DNA from: Aspergillus flavus
Lineage: Eukaryota > Ascomycota > Eurotiomycetes > Eurotiales > Aspergillaceae
Reading direction: 5' to 3'
DNA length: 64,000 nucleotides
Assembly: GCF_009017415.1 (NCBI RefSeq)
Contig: NC_092407.1
Span: 4,154,001 to 4,218,000, forward strand
Every line of letters begins with the position of its first letter. The stretch's first letter is position 1. The translations under genes were made by a program, and so were the position numbers. Positions 1 through 10,000 of the stretch are shown here, piece after piece. A model generated the notes under the pieces. That model saw only the letters and a program-made list of their open reading frames with translations, was not told where the DNA came from and made no database searches.

Positions 1-78
1 TAGAGTATATGCATCTTCAATAAGCTTACAGAACTCAATCGTAACTTATGTTCTATATACCTGAAACTCAAAAAGCAG

Positions 79-196
79 TAAAAGCTCTCACCCCGGGTGG
101 TATTTCGGCTACTCAGCCCTGGGGCTGGCTGGAATCATTCTGCTGGGAGCATTTTGCACCTGGTATAGTATCTGCTTATCGCGAGCTAAAGAGTAA
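79..196 (+). CDS. possible terminal exon of a membrane protein, cut by the window edge
   Basis: Directly after an AG acceptor at 77-78 an open frame runs to a TAA at 194-196. It reads as a hydrophobic segment (YFGYSALGLAGIILLGAF, then CTWYSICLSRAKE and stop), which looks like a last transmembrane helix followed by a short basic tail. A plausible donor would lie to the left of position 1. I do not recognise the family. It could equally be chance coding potential in a decayed region, because the following 1.6 kb holds no gene. The first residue depends on the unseen upstream exon. Confidence 0.3.
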
Positions 197-1795
197 ACAA
201 CAACAAGCTCTAGTTTGCTTATGAGGGCATAACCGGGTAGCTAGCCATAGACTTTCTTGCTATATTTCTCAACAACCTCTGTCGCCCTATCAGCAAAAAT
301 ATGCTGAAGATCTCGAGGAAGCAGTTGGAACCACAATGCATGAATATCAGGTCCATCTAGGCCTACCTATCAAGGTATCCGCGGACATGCCCATAGGAAG
401 CGGCAGGTTCTGGTGTTGGCAAGGGGGTTGGTACAAACGCCCGTCTAATACTATGTGATAGAACCATATTTGCCATTTATTTTGAGATAATGCTATCCAA
501 AAATCCATCAGAGAAAGACTCCGTAATTTCACAGCAATATACATGCACGTCGGTTGAATAACAGTTATTTTTTTAAAAAAGAAAAAAAATTTTTATTTGT
601 ATACTCGGACAGGAGGGCATTATAGCTATGAAGAAGTCGACCATTTGATAAGACCAGAATGTTGGGTTTCACCACATTTGTCAGAAGAATTGTGCTACGC
701 GTGCAAATTATACCAAGTCCAATGATAGAGTGTCAAGATAGTTTGAGAGATAACTCCTCTGACGCTTGGCTAATTCACGTGAATAACCAAACTACCTGAT
801 AATTTAGCTGTAGATATAGTACTTATAAGTTAGTGGCAAATATGATCTAATGGCGACAAAGACAGCATTTATTCCAGGGGGGAAATGGTCAATATGATCA
901 ATATGGTCACTATGGCTAGATAGCCAAAGGACTACTATTACTGCTTTCTGTATAGTTCACGATCTAGAAGGGCTCAGGCTTGTATAACCACAATTTGAAA
1001 GTTAGACATACCAATGAACCAAAGATCTAAGATGGTAACCGTTTATATAAAACCATGAACAACCGACTCACCATTATGCCTGATATCAGGATATTTGGTG
1101 CATAATCACTTTTTCTTCTTCCATTGACTACAGTCATAAAATAAACTGATCTAATCATTGTGCGACTGGCAATGCTAGTCAGAATGTCGCCTAGTTCCTT
1201 TCTAAACCGTTCATTCTAGTCACACTTAAGCTCGAGCATATATTCCCAAAGATCGTGGCGTCGTTCAAGGTATCGATCTATTGCGTCTCGGGGGAAAATG
1301 TACTCCATGCCAAAGACAGCTGTCAGGGAAGATTCTCACCCCCATACCTCCAATCCCGATGAAAGAGTCTTTACAACGTTCCTAGCCGATGGTTGAGTTG
1401 TATATGTATTCACCGTCATCGGATAAATGGCAGTCTGGCACTCAGTTCAAGCAATGGCGAAATTGGAGGCCGAGAGTTGCTTGATACCACTTCATATCCG
1501 AGACATTTTCCCCGGGCACTTAAAATTAAAGGCAGCAGTGGGAAATCATTAGGGTTGGGTATATGAGGTTGTAGAATTAAACAAAGAATAATAGAGTATT
1601 AGGGCTGCAATGACTAAGCAGCAATAAGTGCCGAATATACGTACAGATCACATGATATCAAACTCCGGCGACCGCCCGAAAGGAGCAGTTATTGAACTGT
1701 TGTTTCCACCGACAACTCGACTGATACAACTACTCGCTGCCTGCGGTCGAAGCAGATCCAGCATTCATTGAATCCAGTGGCAAATACTGTCCTGG
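197..1795. other. intergenic, AT-rich, no intact gene
   Basis: This stretch lies before the AAA ATPase gene and contains no long open frame beginning with ATG. The only coding-like spots are the short tail at 878-919 and scattered ORFs under 70 codons that look random. I see no terminal inverted repeats, long terminal repeats or transposase-like translation. The last 200 bases before 1796 should carry the promoter of the ATPase gene. Confidence 0.5.
878..919 (+). pseudogene. possible orphan terminal exon encoding a GQY/HYG repeat tail
   Basis: After a good acceptor (branch-like CTAAT at 847-851, AG at 876-877) the frame reads GGNGQYDQYGHYG and then a TAG. The underlying DNA is three imperfect copies of a nine-base unit at 890-916 (CAATATGAT, CAATATGGT, CACTATGGC). 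Gly/Gln/Tyr repeats of this kind end several low-complexity fungal proteins. No upstream exon is convincing, so this is either a relic of a lost gene or a chance microrepeat. Confidence 0.2.
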
Positions 1796-4672
1796 ATGTA
1801 TTCGTCAATGCAGCGAGGCAGGCTGCTTTCGTCTGTTGCACGACCCTGCCGATTTATTGCGCGCCGCCGATATCCCGCAGTTGTCTGCTCGACTCCTCGT
1901 CGATTCCATCTTTCACGAGGATGGCAATCATCAGCTCCCCCAGACCCTGAAGATGCACGCAGTTCCTCTCCGGCAAGTGTCACCAGTGATATTCCGACCC
2001 TAAATGCCGAACACACCGTACCCGGACATGATGCCTCGTCGATTGCATCGCCCTCTGCAGAGCGTGCCGGGAAAAAGGAGTCAAGTCCATATGGGTCGGC
2101 CGTGCGAAGAGCGTTGAGGAACAGGAAATCGCTCAAGGAATGGGCTGCGCCGGCTGCAACTATTCCTTGCTGGTTTTATGAACGTAATACTGTGGCCAAC
2201 GGAGGCGAAAGTCATGCCGCTTCAGATTTTCCACAACAAGTCAAGATAAGCAAACCGGAACCGGAGACGGTCAGGGAGACAACTGATGGCATGGCTCATG
2301 GTGGTAGTGGTGATGGAGAGCCGTCGGAATCCAGTGGTGTGCCCGATACCGGGGAGCGGTACGCTTTGACCGAGGCGTTGTGGGAGGAGCTGTGCGCATC
2401 TGCGAAGGCGGGCTTACGACTTCCCCCTGCAAAATATGCGAAAGAACCTTCGGCACGAAAGTCCCATCTCGTTCTTCAGTACCCCGGTGCAGATGGCATT
2501 TTGTTTCTAGATGCGGTTGTAAAAAGGCTAGCGCAGGAACTTGGTGCGGATGTGGTGACGCTCAATGCTCAAGATATTGCGCAACTATGCAGCGAACAGG
2601 ACCTAGAGGATGTCGGTACGACCTCTCCTATTAGATCTCTTGGTTACGATGTATACCGTCCAACGGCTCCGGAACCCTGGCAAGACGACAGCATGGGCGA
2701 AGGAGATGATGAAGCTGAGGTTGAGATCTCTCCGCGCAGTTTGCGATCTGGTCTGAAGGGTCCAAGGTTTATCACTATTGAAAGTTCTCGAGAGGCAGGC
2801 GACATTCCTCTTCCCGGTATACTTGGTCTGAAATCGTTAGTCTCTGCGTTCAACGGGCCTGTAGATGGCTCGGGAGCATCATCAAACCCCACGGATCGAG
2901 CAGAGGACCGACGGCTCCAACTCATCAATGAGCTCATTTCCTCCGCTAGTGGGCCGAAACGGAAGTCAACCACCGAAGTATCTTTGGACAAGCCTACGGA
3001 ATCTAGAGCTTCTGAAAACAAACCACCTGTCCGCGATGTGATCGTGCAGATCCAGGACTATGGAGAAATTCAGGCTACTCGCGAAGGAGCTAGATTTATT
3101 TACTTATTGCAAAAAGCTATTCAAGACCGTAGAAGGGATGGGTCTCGTGTTCTATTTGTTGGAACTGCCTCACAAGACGCCGCTTCGGAATCGGATGCAT
3201 CAAGACTAATGCAAAACGCATTTGATGACCAATTCTCTCAAATGCTTGTCATCACACCTGCTATGGGATTAGAAGCAGCAGAGAAAATTTTCACGGATGA
3301 CCGGAAAAGACGAACCTTGGATATCAACATCCGCCATATTCAAGATATGCTTCGGACACGGCTGGACAATACTTCCACCCTCGAAGATGACATATTCCGA
3401 AACCGTGCTTGGCCTCTGGATGCGTCCGTTGTGAAAGAGTCCGGACTTGATGAACGGTACTGGCCCTACAGCCAGGTGCATTGGGCCACAACACTCGCAC
3501 TTGGAAGTCTTGGCTCCGACGAACTCTTTGGTTTCCAGCATATTCAGAAGGGCATTGAAATGATGCAGAGAACAGATCGCATTAAGAATGACTGGATGCA
3601 AGAGAAAGCACCCAAAACGAAGCACACGGAGACTGGTAATGATCGAGAGCGGCTGTTGAGTTCCTTACGCAAAACCTGCAATTCACACGAGAAAAAGTTG
3701 CTGAATGGGGTTGTCGACGCCAAAAGCATACGTACTACATTCTCTGATGTTCACGTCCCTCCAGAGACCATCGATGCCCTGAAGACGCTCACATCGCTTT
3801 CTCTCATTCGCCCGGAAGCTTTTACCTATGGTGTTCTCGCTACGGATAAGATTCCCGGCTTACTACTGTATGGGCCTCCCGGCACCGGTAAGACTCTCCT
3901 TGCCAAAGCCGTAGCTCGTGAGAGTGGAGCCACCGTCCTTGAGGTCAGTGGTTCCGAGGTCTATGACATGTATGTCGGTGAGGGTGAGAAAAATGTCAAG
4001 GCTATCTTCACATTGGCCAAGAAGCTGAGCCCGTGTGTTGTATTCATTGACGAAGCAGATGCTATCTTCTGCTCGCGGACCGGAGCCAGCAGTCGCACAT
4101 CCCATCGGGAGCTCATTAACCAATTTTTGCGAGAATGGGACGGTATGAATGACCTGTCGGCTTTCATTATGGTTGCCACCAACCGACCATTTGATCTCGA
4201 TGATGCTGTTCTGCGGCGTCTCCCTAGGCGACTGCTCGTGGACCTGCCCCTTGAACAAGATCGACTGGCCATCCTTAAGATCCACTTGAAGGAAGAGAAT
4301 CTCGATAGCTCTGTTGACCTCGCTGAGCTAGCTCGCCGCACTCAGCTCTATTCTGGATCCGATTTGAAGAACCTTTCCGTCGCCGCGGCTCTAGCCTGCG
4401 TCCGGGAGGAGAATGACCTGGCGGCTCAGCACCAGGGCGACGAGCCCTACCAATACCCAGAAAGACGTACGCTGACCTGGAAGCATTTCGAGCGTGGAAT
4501 GGAGGAGATCAGCGCCTCAATAAGCGAGGACATGTCGTCACTCTCGGCGATCCGCAAGTTCGACGAGCAGTATGGCGACCGCAAGAGTCGGCGTAAGAAG
4601 AGCCCTGGATGGGGATTCACACCTGCTAGCACCGAGGAGGCTAGTTCCGATGCTGCGCGCGTACGGACATGA
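1796..4672 (+). CDS. mitochondrial AAA ATPase, Msp1/ATAD1-like AAA module
   Basis: This is an intronless 958-residue protein. The N-terminus is rich in Arg and Ser with almost no acidic residues (MYSSMQRGRLLSSVARPCRF), as expected of a mitochondrial targeting sequence. The C-terminal third holds one complete AAA+ module: Walker A GPPGTGKT at about residues 693-700, Walker B VVFIDEAD with D752 and E753, sensor 1 ATNRP, and the basic arginine-finger region LRRLPRR. Its sequence belongs to the meiotic/Msp1-ATAD1 clade. Residues about 405-460 (DVIVQIQDYGE then RVLFVGTAS) look like beta strands of a second AAA fold without catalytic residues. By family such ATPases remodel or extract membrane proteins. 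The mitochondrial location is inferred from the leader, and the substrate is unknown. A second ATG at 1808 is an alternative start. Confidence 0.85.
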   Translation: MYSSMQRGRLLSSVARPCRFIARRRYPAVVCSTPRRFHLSRGWQSSAPPDPEDARSSSPASVTSDIPTLNAEHTVPGHDASSIASPSAERAGKKESSPYGSAVRRALRNRKSLKEWAAPAATIPCWFYERNTVANGGESHAASDFPQQVKISKPEPETVRETTDGMAHGGSGDGEPSESSGVPDTGERYALTEALWEELCASAKAGLRLPPAKYAKEPSARKSHLVLQYPGADGILFLDAVVKRLAQELGADVVTLNAQDIAQLCSEQDLEDVGTTSPIRSLGYDVYRPTAPEPWQDDSMGEGDDEAEVEISPRSLRSGLKGPRFITIESSREAGDIPLPGILGLKSLVSAFNGPVDGSGASSNPTDRAEDRRLQLINELISSASGPKRKSTTEVSLDKPTESRASENKPPVRDVIVQIQDYGEIQATREGARFIYLLQKAIQDRRRDGSRVLFVGTASQDAASESDASRLMQNAFDDQFSQMLVITPAMGLEAAEKIFTDDRKRRTLDINIRHIQDMLRTRLDNTSTLEDDIFRNRAWPLDASVVKESGLDERYWPYSQVHWATTLALGSLGSDELFGFQHIQKGIEMMQRTDRIKNDWMQEKAPKTKHTETGNDRERLLSSLRKTCNSHEKKLLNGVVDAKSIRTTFSDVHVPPETIDALKTLTSLSLIRPEAFTYGVLATDKIPGLLLYGPPGTGKTLLAKAVARESGATVLEVSGSEVYDMYVGEGEKNVKAIFTLAKKLSPCVVFIDEADAIFCSRTGASSRTSHRELINQFLREWDGMNDLSAFIMVATNRPFDLDDAVLRRLPRRLLVDLPLEQDRLAILKIHLKEENLDSSVDLAELARRTQLYSGSDLKNLSVAAALACVREENDLAAQHQGDEPYQYPERRTLTWKHFERGMEEISASISEDMSSLSAIRKFDEQYGDRKSRRKKSPGWGFTPASTEEASSDAARVRT

Positions 4673-5252
4673 CATGACTACAATATGGGAACATTTTAGA
4701 CGGTTTGGTGTTCATTCTTGCGACAATAGGATTTGGGATCTCACGCGACGACTTTGTATACTATTAGCGATATGATAAACCTGTATCAATACATACCATA
4801 GGCTGAAAAGTGACACATAATTTGCTGAATTATATACTATTTATATATCCCGTCATCGTCAGAAATGCATCATGAAGCCCAACGGTGGCTGTTAGTTATA
4901 ATATCCTCAGCCCTATCAGATCCGCAGACGATTTCGGCGATGACATCGACGAGTAAATCTCCACCTTTTTCGTCGTCGAAATCATCACCCGACCAACTCT
5001 CTCTTCTCACCCCCTCTTGAGAGTTACTTCGTGGGAAACCAGAAGAGGGACTCGAGAGACAAGAGTCTTACAATCTACTACTTATTATCATTAGAATCAC
5101 CATCAACAACCCAATATCCCTATACTAACCAACTCATTTTCTCCTCACGCAACAACTCCACACGACCTTTTACCCCTCACAAAACGCTCCGCTAAACCAC
5201 CAACACAGACCTCCACACACACAAAAATAACCCCCCAAAAATACATTTAAAA
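4673..5252. other. intergenic; promoter of the DUF4050 gene
   Basis: This holds the 3' end of the ATPase gene and the leader of the next gene. From about 5090 the + strand becomes rich in C, A and T with very few G, ending in ACATTTAAAAATGG, a typical fungal pyrimidine-rich leader just before a start codon. No open frame of interest was found. Confidence 0.5.
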
Positions 5253-6473
5253 ATGGCCACCGAAGCGCGCGACTCTGCAATCCGTGAAGCAAAGCTTTAC
5301 GTCCGCGAAATCGTTCGCAACGACTGGACTTTCCATCCCTCTACCGACGCGGGCGCACCAGCTTCCGCAACCCCCACGCCGCCTGAACAGGAAGTCACAG
5401 CATGGCGACTGCGCACATACGACAGCTCCGCGTCGGAGCTGGAGCCGCTTTCTTCGCCTACGATCGCCAGTCCGCCTAGCGGGTATGACTCTGCGCAGAT
5501 TGAGAGTCCGATTTTGTCGCCGGAGGGGGACGAGAGGACCGAGCGGAGGCGCAAGCGGCGCAGGCAGATGGAGGAGGAGATGCGGTGGAATGAGGGGCTG
5601 AGGACTTGGGTGGAGCGGCGGGATGCGTGGACGTGCGCGAAATCGAGGGAGGAGATTATTGCGAGGAGGCAGCTGAAGCAAGCGCAAGCTCAAGCGGAGG
5701 GTACTATTATCAACGAGGACCAGGGTGCGTCGTCTGGGTCTGCTTTTTCGAGGCCGGCTTCGTCTTCTTCACGAGATGAGGAGAATCTTGCGGCGAAGAC
5801 CGAGGCCTCACTTTCTGTTGCGGAGAAGGAGGAATCGGGTCCGTCGTCGGTGTCTGCTCAGCCCCAGCAGGGTGAAGATCACAAGGAATCTACTGAGACG
5901 GGGGCCACAGAGCCGGAGATTGCTCTGCAACAAACAGCGACAGATGATGCTACGGGTACTGTCGCGAATGCTACGACGCCCGCTCCTGCACCCGCTACCG
6001 CTGCAGCTACCGCGACTGCCTCTTCAAAAGCCCACCAGGGCTCTGAAGACCCCTACGTCCCTGTCGTACCCTCACTGATCTCCACCTCTAACCCCATCCG
6101 CGCTTCAATCACCCCCGCCATGTACCCCTCCATCTACTCAAAGGTCGTCGTGCAGGGCCTGACCCCCACGGTCCCGATCAACCTGGCCGACGTCACAAAG
6201 GCAATGGTCCAAGGCTGGAAAGCAGACGGCCAATGGCCGCCCAAACCAGCCACCACCAACCTCGTGCTCCAAGATACCGCGACGGTGCCCAAGACCGCCG
6301 AGGACGGACAACCATCATCGCCAGAGTCGAAGAGGAGATCGGGCGTTGTCGGCGCGGTCCGCAAGGTACTGCATTTCTCGGGGTTCCATCCGCATCCTTT
6401 CCATCGGCGCTCGAGTCATAGCGCTCAAGGGGATGTTAGCGGTGCTGTGAACACCGAGACTGCGGGGAAGTAG
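5253..6473 (+). CDS. DUF4050 / Gag1-like conserved fungal protein
   Basis: This is a 406-residue intronless protein. Two conserved parts are visible. An N-terminal block (about residues 1-150) contains AKLYVREIVRNDWTFHP and a basic helix, RRKRRRQMEEEMRWNEGLRTW, which includes a conserved tryptophan region. A C-terminal block (about residues 264-331) contains NPIRASITPAMYPSIYSKVV followed by VQGLTPTVPINLADVTKAM and a W-x-P-P end. Between them lies an Ala/Thr/Pro/Glu-rich linker that is probably disordered. This architecture matches the fungal family I know as DUF4050 (Gag1-like). The molecular role is not established from sequence. The start was chosen at the first ATG, which sits in a good A-rich context. 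Confidence 0.8.
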   Translation: MATEARDSAIREAKLYVREIVRNDWTFHPSTDAGAPASATPTPPEQEVTAWRLRTYDSSASELEPLSSPTIASPPSGYDSAQIESPILSPEGDERTERRRKRRRQMEEEMRWNEGLRTWVERRDAWTCAKSREEIIARRQLKQAQAQAEGTIINEDQGASSGSAFSRPASSSSRDEENLAAKTEASLSVAEKEESGPSSVSAQPQQGEDHKESTETGATEPEIALQQTATDDATGTVANATTPAPAPATAAATATASSKAHQGSEDPYVPVVPSLISTSNPIRASITPAMYPSIYSKVVVQGLTPTVPINLADVTKAMVQGWKADGQWPPKPATTNLVLQDTATVPKTAEDGQPSSPESKRRSGVVGAVRKVLHFSGFHPHPFHRRSSHSAQGDVSGAVNTETAGK

Positions 6474-7058
6474 ATTTGATTTCTTTGTCGGTTCCTAGTT
6501 TACGATCTTCTCTTTCTTCTTCCTTCTTCGTCTTTTACTATTGCCGTTATCTAGTTCTTTTGGATGCTGTCATGTTATGGTCAACTACGCGTTCTCTTCC
6601 CCTCCACCTCATCTACTTTTTTCTTTTTTTGTGAATGTCGACATCTATCAGTGTACTATTGATAATATCTGGGATATGTACGATTGACGTGACGTCAGAA
6701 GCAATGATCCTACCCCTCCCTTGAATGTTCCTCTACGTGTATGTATAATGCGATTGATCTCCATGCATAAACACCGAAGACGCATGTTTGGACGTCATGC
6801 TTGACGAATGAAAGTGGTCATTAGTCAATTCATTGAATGCGCTTCCTTCTATTCAATCACCCATACAAACAAACAAACACTAAAGTACATACATACATGG
6901 TTCATGCTATGAGTTATGATATGATTTCGGTAGTTCATCAATTCCATCCAACCTAAAAACACCATGTGCAGACCGTACCAAGCAAACCAGCATACGCCTC
7001 TTATTAACAAAATGCGCCATTATTAGCCCCAATAGATAATGGTGGAAGTGGAATTCAC
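6474..7058. other. convergent intergenic spacer
   Basis: This is 3' flanking DNA of the DUF4050 gene and of mus7. It is T-rich near 6480-6650, as expected of a transcript end. It carries short simple repeats near 6864-6900 (AAAC and ACAT units). No gene was seen. Confidence 0.5.
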
Positions 7059-10000
7059 TTAATGGAAAGTATCAAATGAGTCAAGAGCCCGTAGCGTATC
7101 CAAGAAATTCCGAGCAGCATCGTCGAGAATCGCCAAGGGGAAATTTTCCAAGTTCGCAGCCATGGATGGCTCTAGGTTTACCTCCTGCGGATGGTGGCCG
7201 CCGCGGCGAGTAAAGTAGTATTTGCCTTGGTGTCTGGACCAGCTCTCGTTGATGTAGGTCCGGAGTTCGCGCGTTGCGGAGATGCGGATTTCTTGGAAAA
7301 ATTTGGGGGCGTTGGTAGGTGTGTTCTCGGTCGTGAAGATGTTGGATGGGTGGGGGATGTTTTCGGGGTCGATTATGAGTAGCTGGTCATGCAGGAAAGA
7401 TGTGCTGAACAGTATGAACTGCCGGAATGCGTGTATCTGAGATATGATGTTGTCGCCTACGTCGGTGGATCGATCAATGTAGTCCACTACTCGCAGGGAC
7501 GACGTTATCATCTCGATGAAAGAAGCAACTGTGATTACCACTGGAGGTTCTTTGAGCATGTTGGCATTATCAACGATGCTGTGCAGAGCATGATACGAGG
7601 ACTGGAAGACTGAGCCGAAAATACCCACGACTGATGCAACACAGTCCGTATCTGTGGCATCTATATGGAAGAGCAATTCTTTAAATGTGTGTGATATAGT
7701 CTGTATGATCGGTTGACTCAGCAGCCATGCACCGGGGTTGCTGAAAGCCGTCTGAAGATAGGCTGGGAACACAGACTGCAACAAGGTAGCCCTCAGGGTT
7801 GGCTTAACCGGATCTCCCGCTTCATAAGTATGTGCTATGGAAGTCTGTAACTGGTCGACAAGGTAGACCTGCTGACCGTCTATAGCAGCTCGCTCTGATA
7901 TGCCCTGAACGAACATGATCAAGGTTTTTGCGACCTTTTCAGATGAGAGCTTCGGCTCGTAGCCCTTCAAACGTGCAACAATGTACGTCGGATCGGTTGA
8001 AGGCAAAGGAAACGAGGTTGGATCGGTAAAGAACGGGTCAACGGGACAGATATCTCTCGTATGCTGCTGCAAGAAGCCGACAACCCGGTGGACAAAGTCC
8101 ACATAAGCCCCCTGTGCACTTGCTGCGCTGCTGCCCAGTTCCTGATAATTTGCCTTCATTGAGGACATCATTGTCTGGATGAGTTCACGGTACTCTTGCT
8201 TCTCAGTCGAAAGCGCTCTACTTGCTGTAATCTCCAGGTCTTGGACGTGTGCGCGCATATTTGACAGTAGACTTGATATTAGAGACAACCGACGTTGACT
8301 GAGTTGTTCCAGCGTGATTGAGTATCGACCATCCTTTCTATCCGCAGAAAAAGGTAAATTCTGCAACAAAGTGTTGTTCGAGTCGCAATTCAACAATGCC
8401 TCAGTCAAAGAGTGTTGGAATTTCAACATCGATACTCGTTCAACTAAGCTCGACATCCACATCCCCAGGACTTGCATTTTGCATTCACACATGAATCGAG
8501 CATCTTTTTCAATGCAGCTTGCCAAGAACTTAGGCGTGAACTTTCTAGTTTGCGCCGTCTTTCGAAGCACGGCCCAAGAATCACCATCGTAAAGGCTAAG
8601 ATAATTATCCCAATGCCGGAAACCATTTTTCACAAGCACTTGGGCGATAGAAGTCCAACAATCGACAACATTTAGGAGAATTGCGTCTTCCGGGCAGTGG
8701 TCCTCACCAAAACTGTTAGATACAAGCTGGGATACCGCTGGGTGAAGGACCTTCTCCATGTATTCAATTCCTTGGGGATGAGTGGCGAGAGAAAACTCGT
8801 CCCCGTACATTGCCTCGATATCGGCCCAATCTCCGTACTCTTGGCTATCTTCATCCACTGGCGCTGGCGGGTTTGCTGATCCAGTAGCAGAGGCGGAGCT
8901 GCACTTCTGAACATAGGCCTTTAACATCTGCAGAGCCTCTGACACTGTCGTATTGACACGAGCAAGTCTAGGGTCGAACAGCCCCAATACTACACTGATA
9001 GGTGACTTAGAAATCAGTCTATGGGCATGCTCCAGTGTTGGGGCTGATTGAATTGCATTCTGTAAGCTATTCAGGGCGGTCTTCAGTAGAGACTCGATTT
9101 GTCTCTGATTCTGTGAAATCGTCCGTTCGATCAGCTGGTGAGAAAATTGATTGTCCTTTGTGTTTTGCGCTTCTATCTCTCTTCGAGCAAGCATGTGCTG
9201 TTTAATGAATTCACTAACAAAGTAACTATGCCAATCAGCAAATGCTTCTAACCCAGATACATCCTCATCTGTGGACAACTTGAAGCGCACAAGTCTGGCC
9301 CATGATCGAATGCTGATATTGCAAGTTTCGCGGTGCGAATTCGCAGGATGTACAAGGTTCTTTATCGCCTCTAATCGAGGTCGACACCCATCTGGGACCG
9401 CGAAGTATAACGTGCAAAGCAGATCGTGGTGGTTTCTTAAGGCATCCAAATCTGCCTGGTGGATAGGCTGTTCTTTTGGGTATACTCGGCCGTGGTTTGG
9501 TAATAGACGCCAAGCGAAATTCCGTACTTTCTTCTTATCATACCTCTTAGACAAGGAGCGTAAGCCACTAGCAATAATCTTTAAAAAGATGTGGAAGCAT
9601 GGATCACTCGGTGTGACGTCAAGGGATGGGTTGTGGTCAAGCTCATCTAAAAACGAGGGAGATGTGTAGTTCTCTTCCTGTTTCAGATTATACAAAGTGT
9701 TTCTCGCAAAGAAATCGTAGAGCGTATCTAAGATTAGTTTGCAATCCCTCCACCCCCAGCCGTTGATAAGATGAAAGCATCTGTGAAACAAAGCTCGGCA
9801 GTAAGTGTTGTAGGAGATAGATGCTGAAGTATTGGGCTCATAGCTTTCCAAAACAGGGCACAGCAATTGTTTCACTATTTTCCAGTTGTTGCAAGTTTCG
9901 CTGAAACGTGATCCAATCCGGGCGATTCCAAGAGCGTCAATTTCGCCCAACGGTAGTGTAGTAAATAGCCAATGCCACCCGCTTTCTAAGCGATCGATAT

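Noticed and set aside
2644..3021. long antisense frames inside the AAA ATPase and other large genes
   Set aside because: They are shadows of strongly coding sequence on the other strand.
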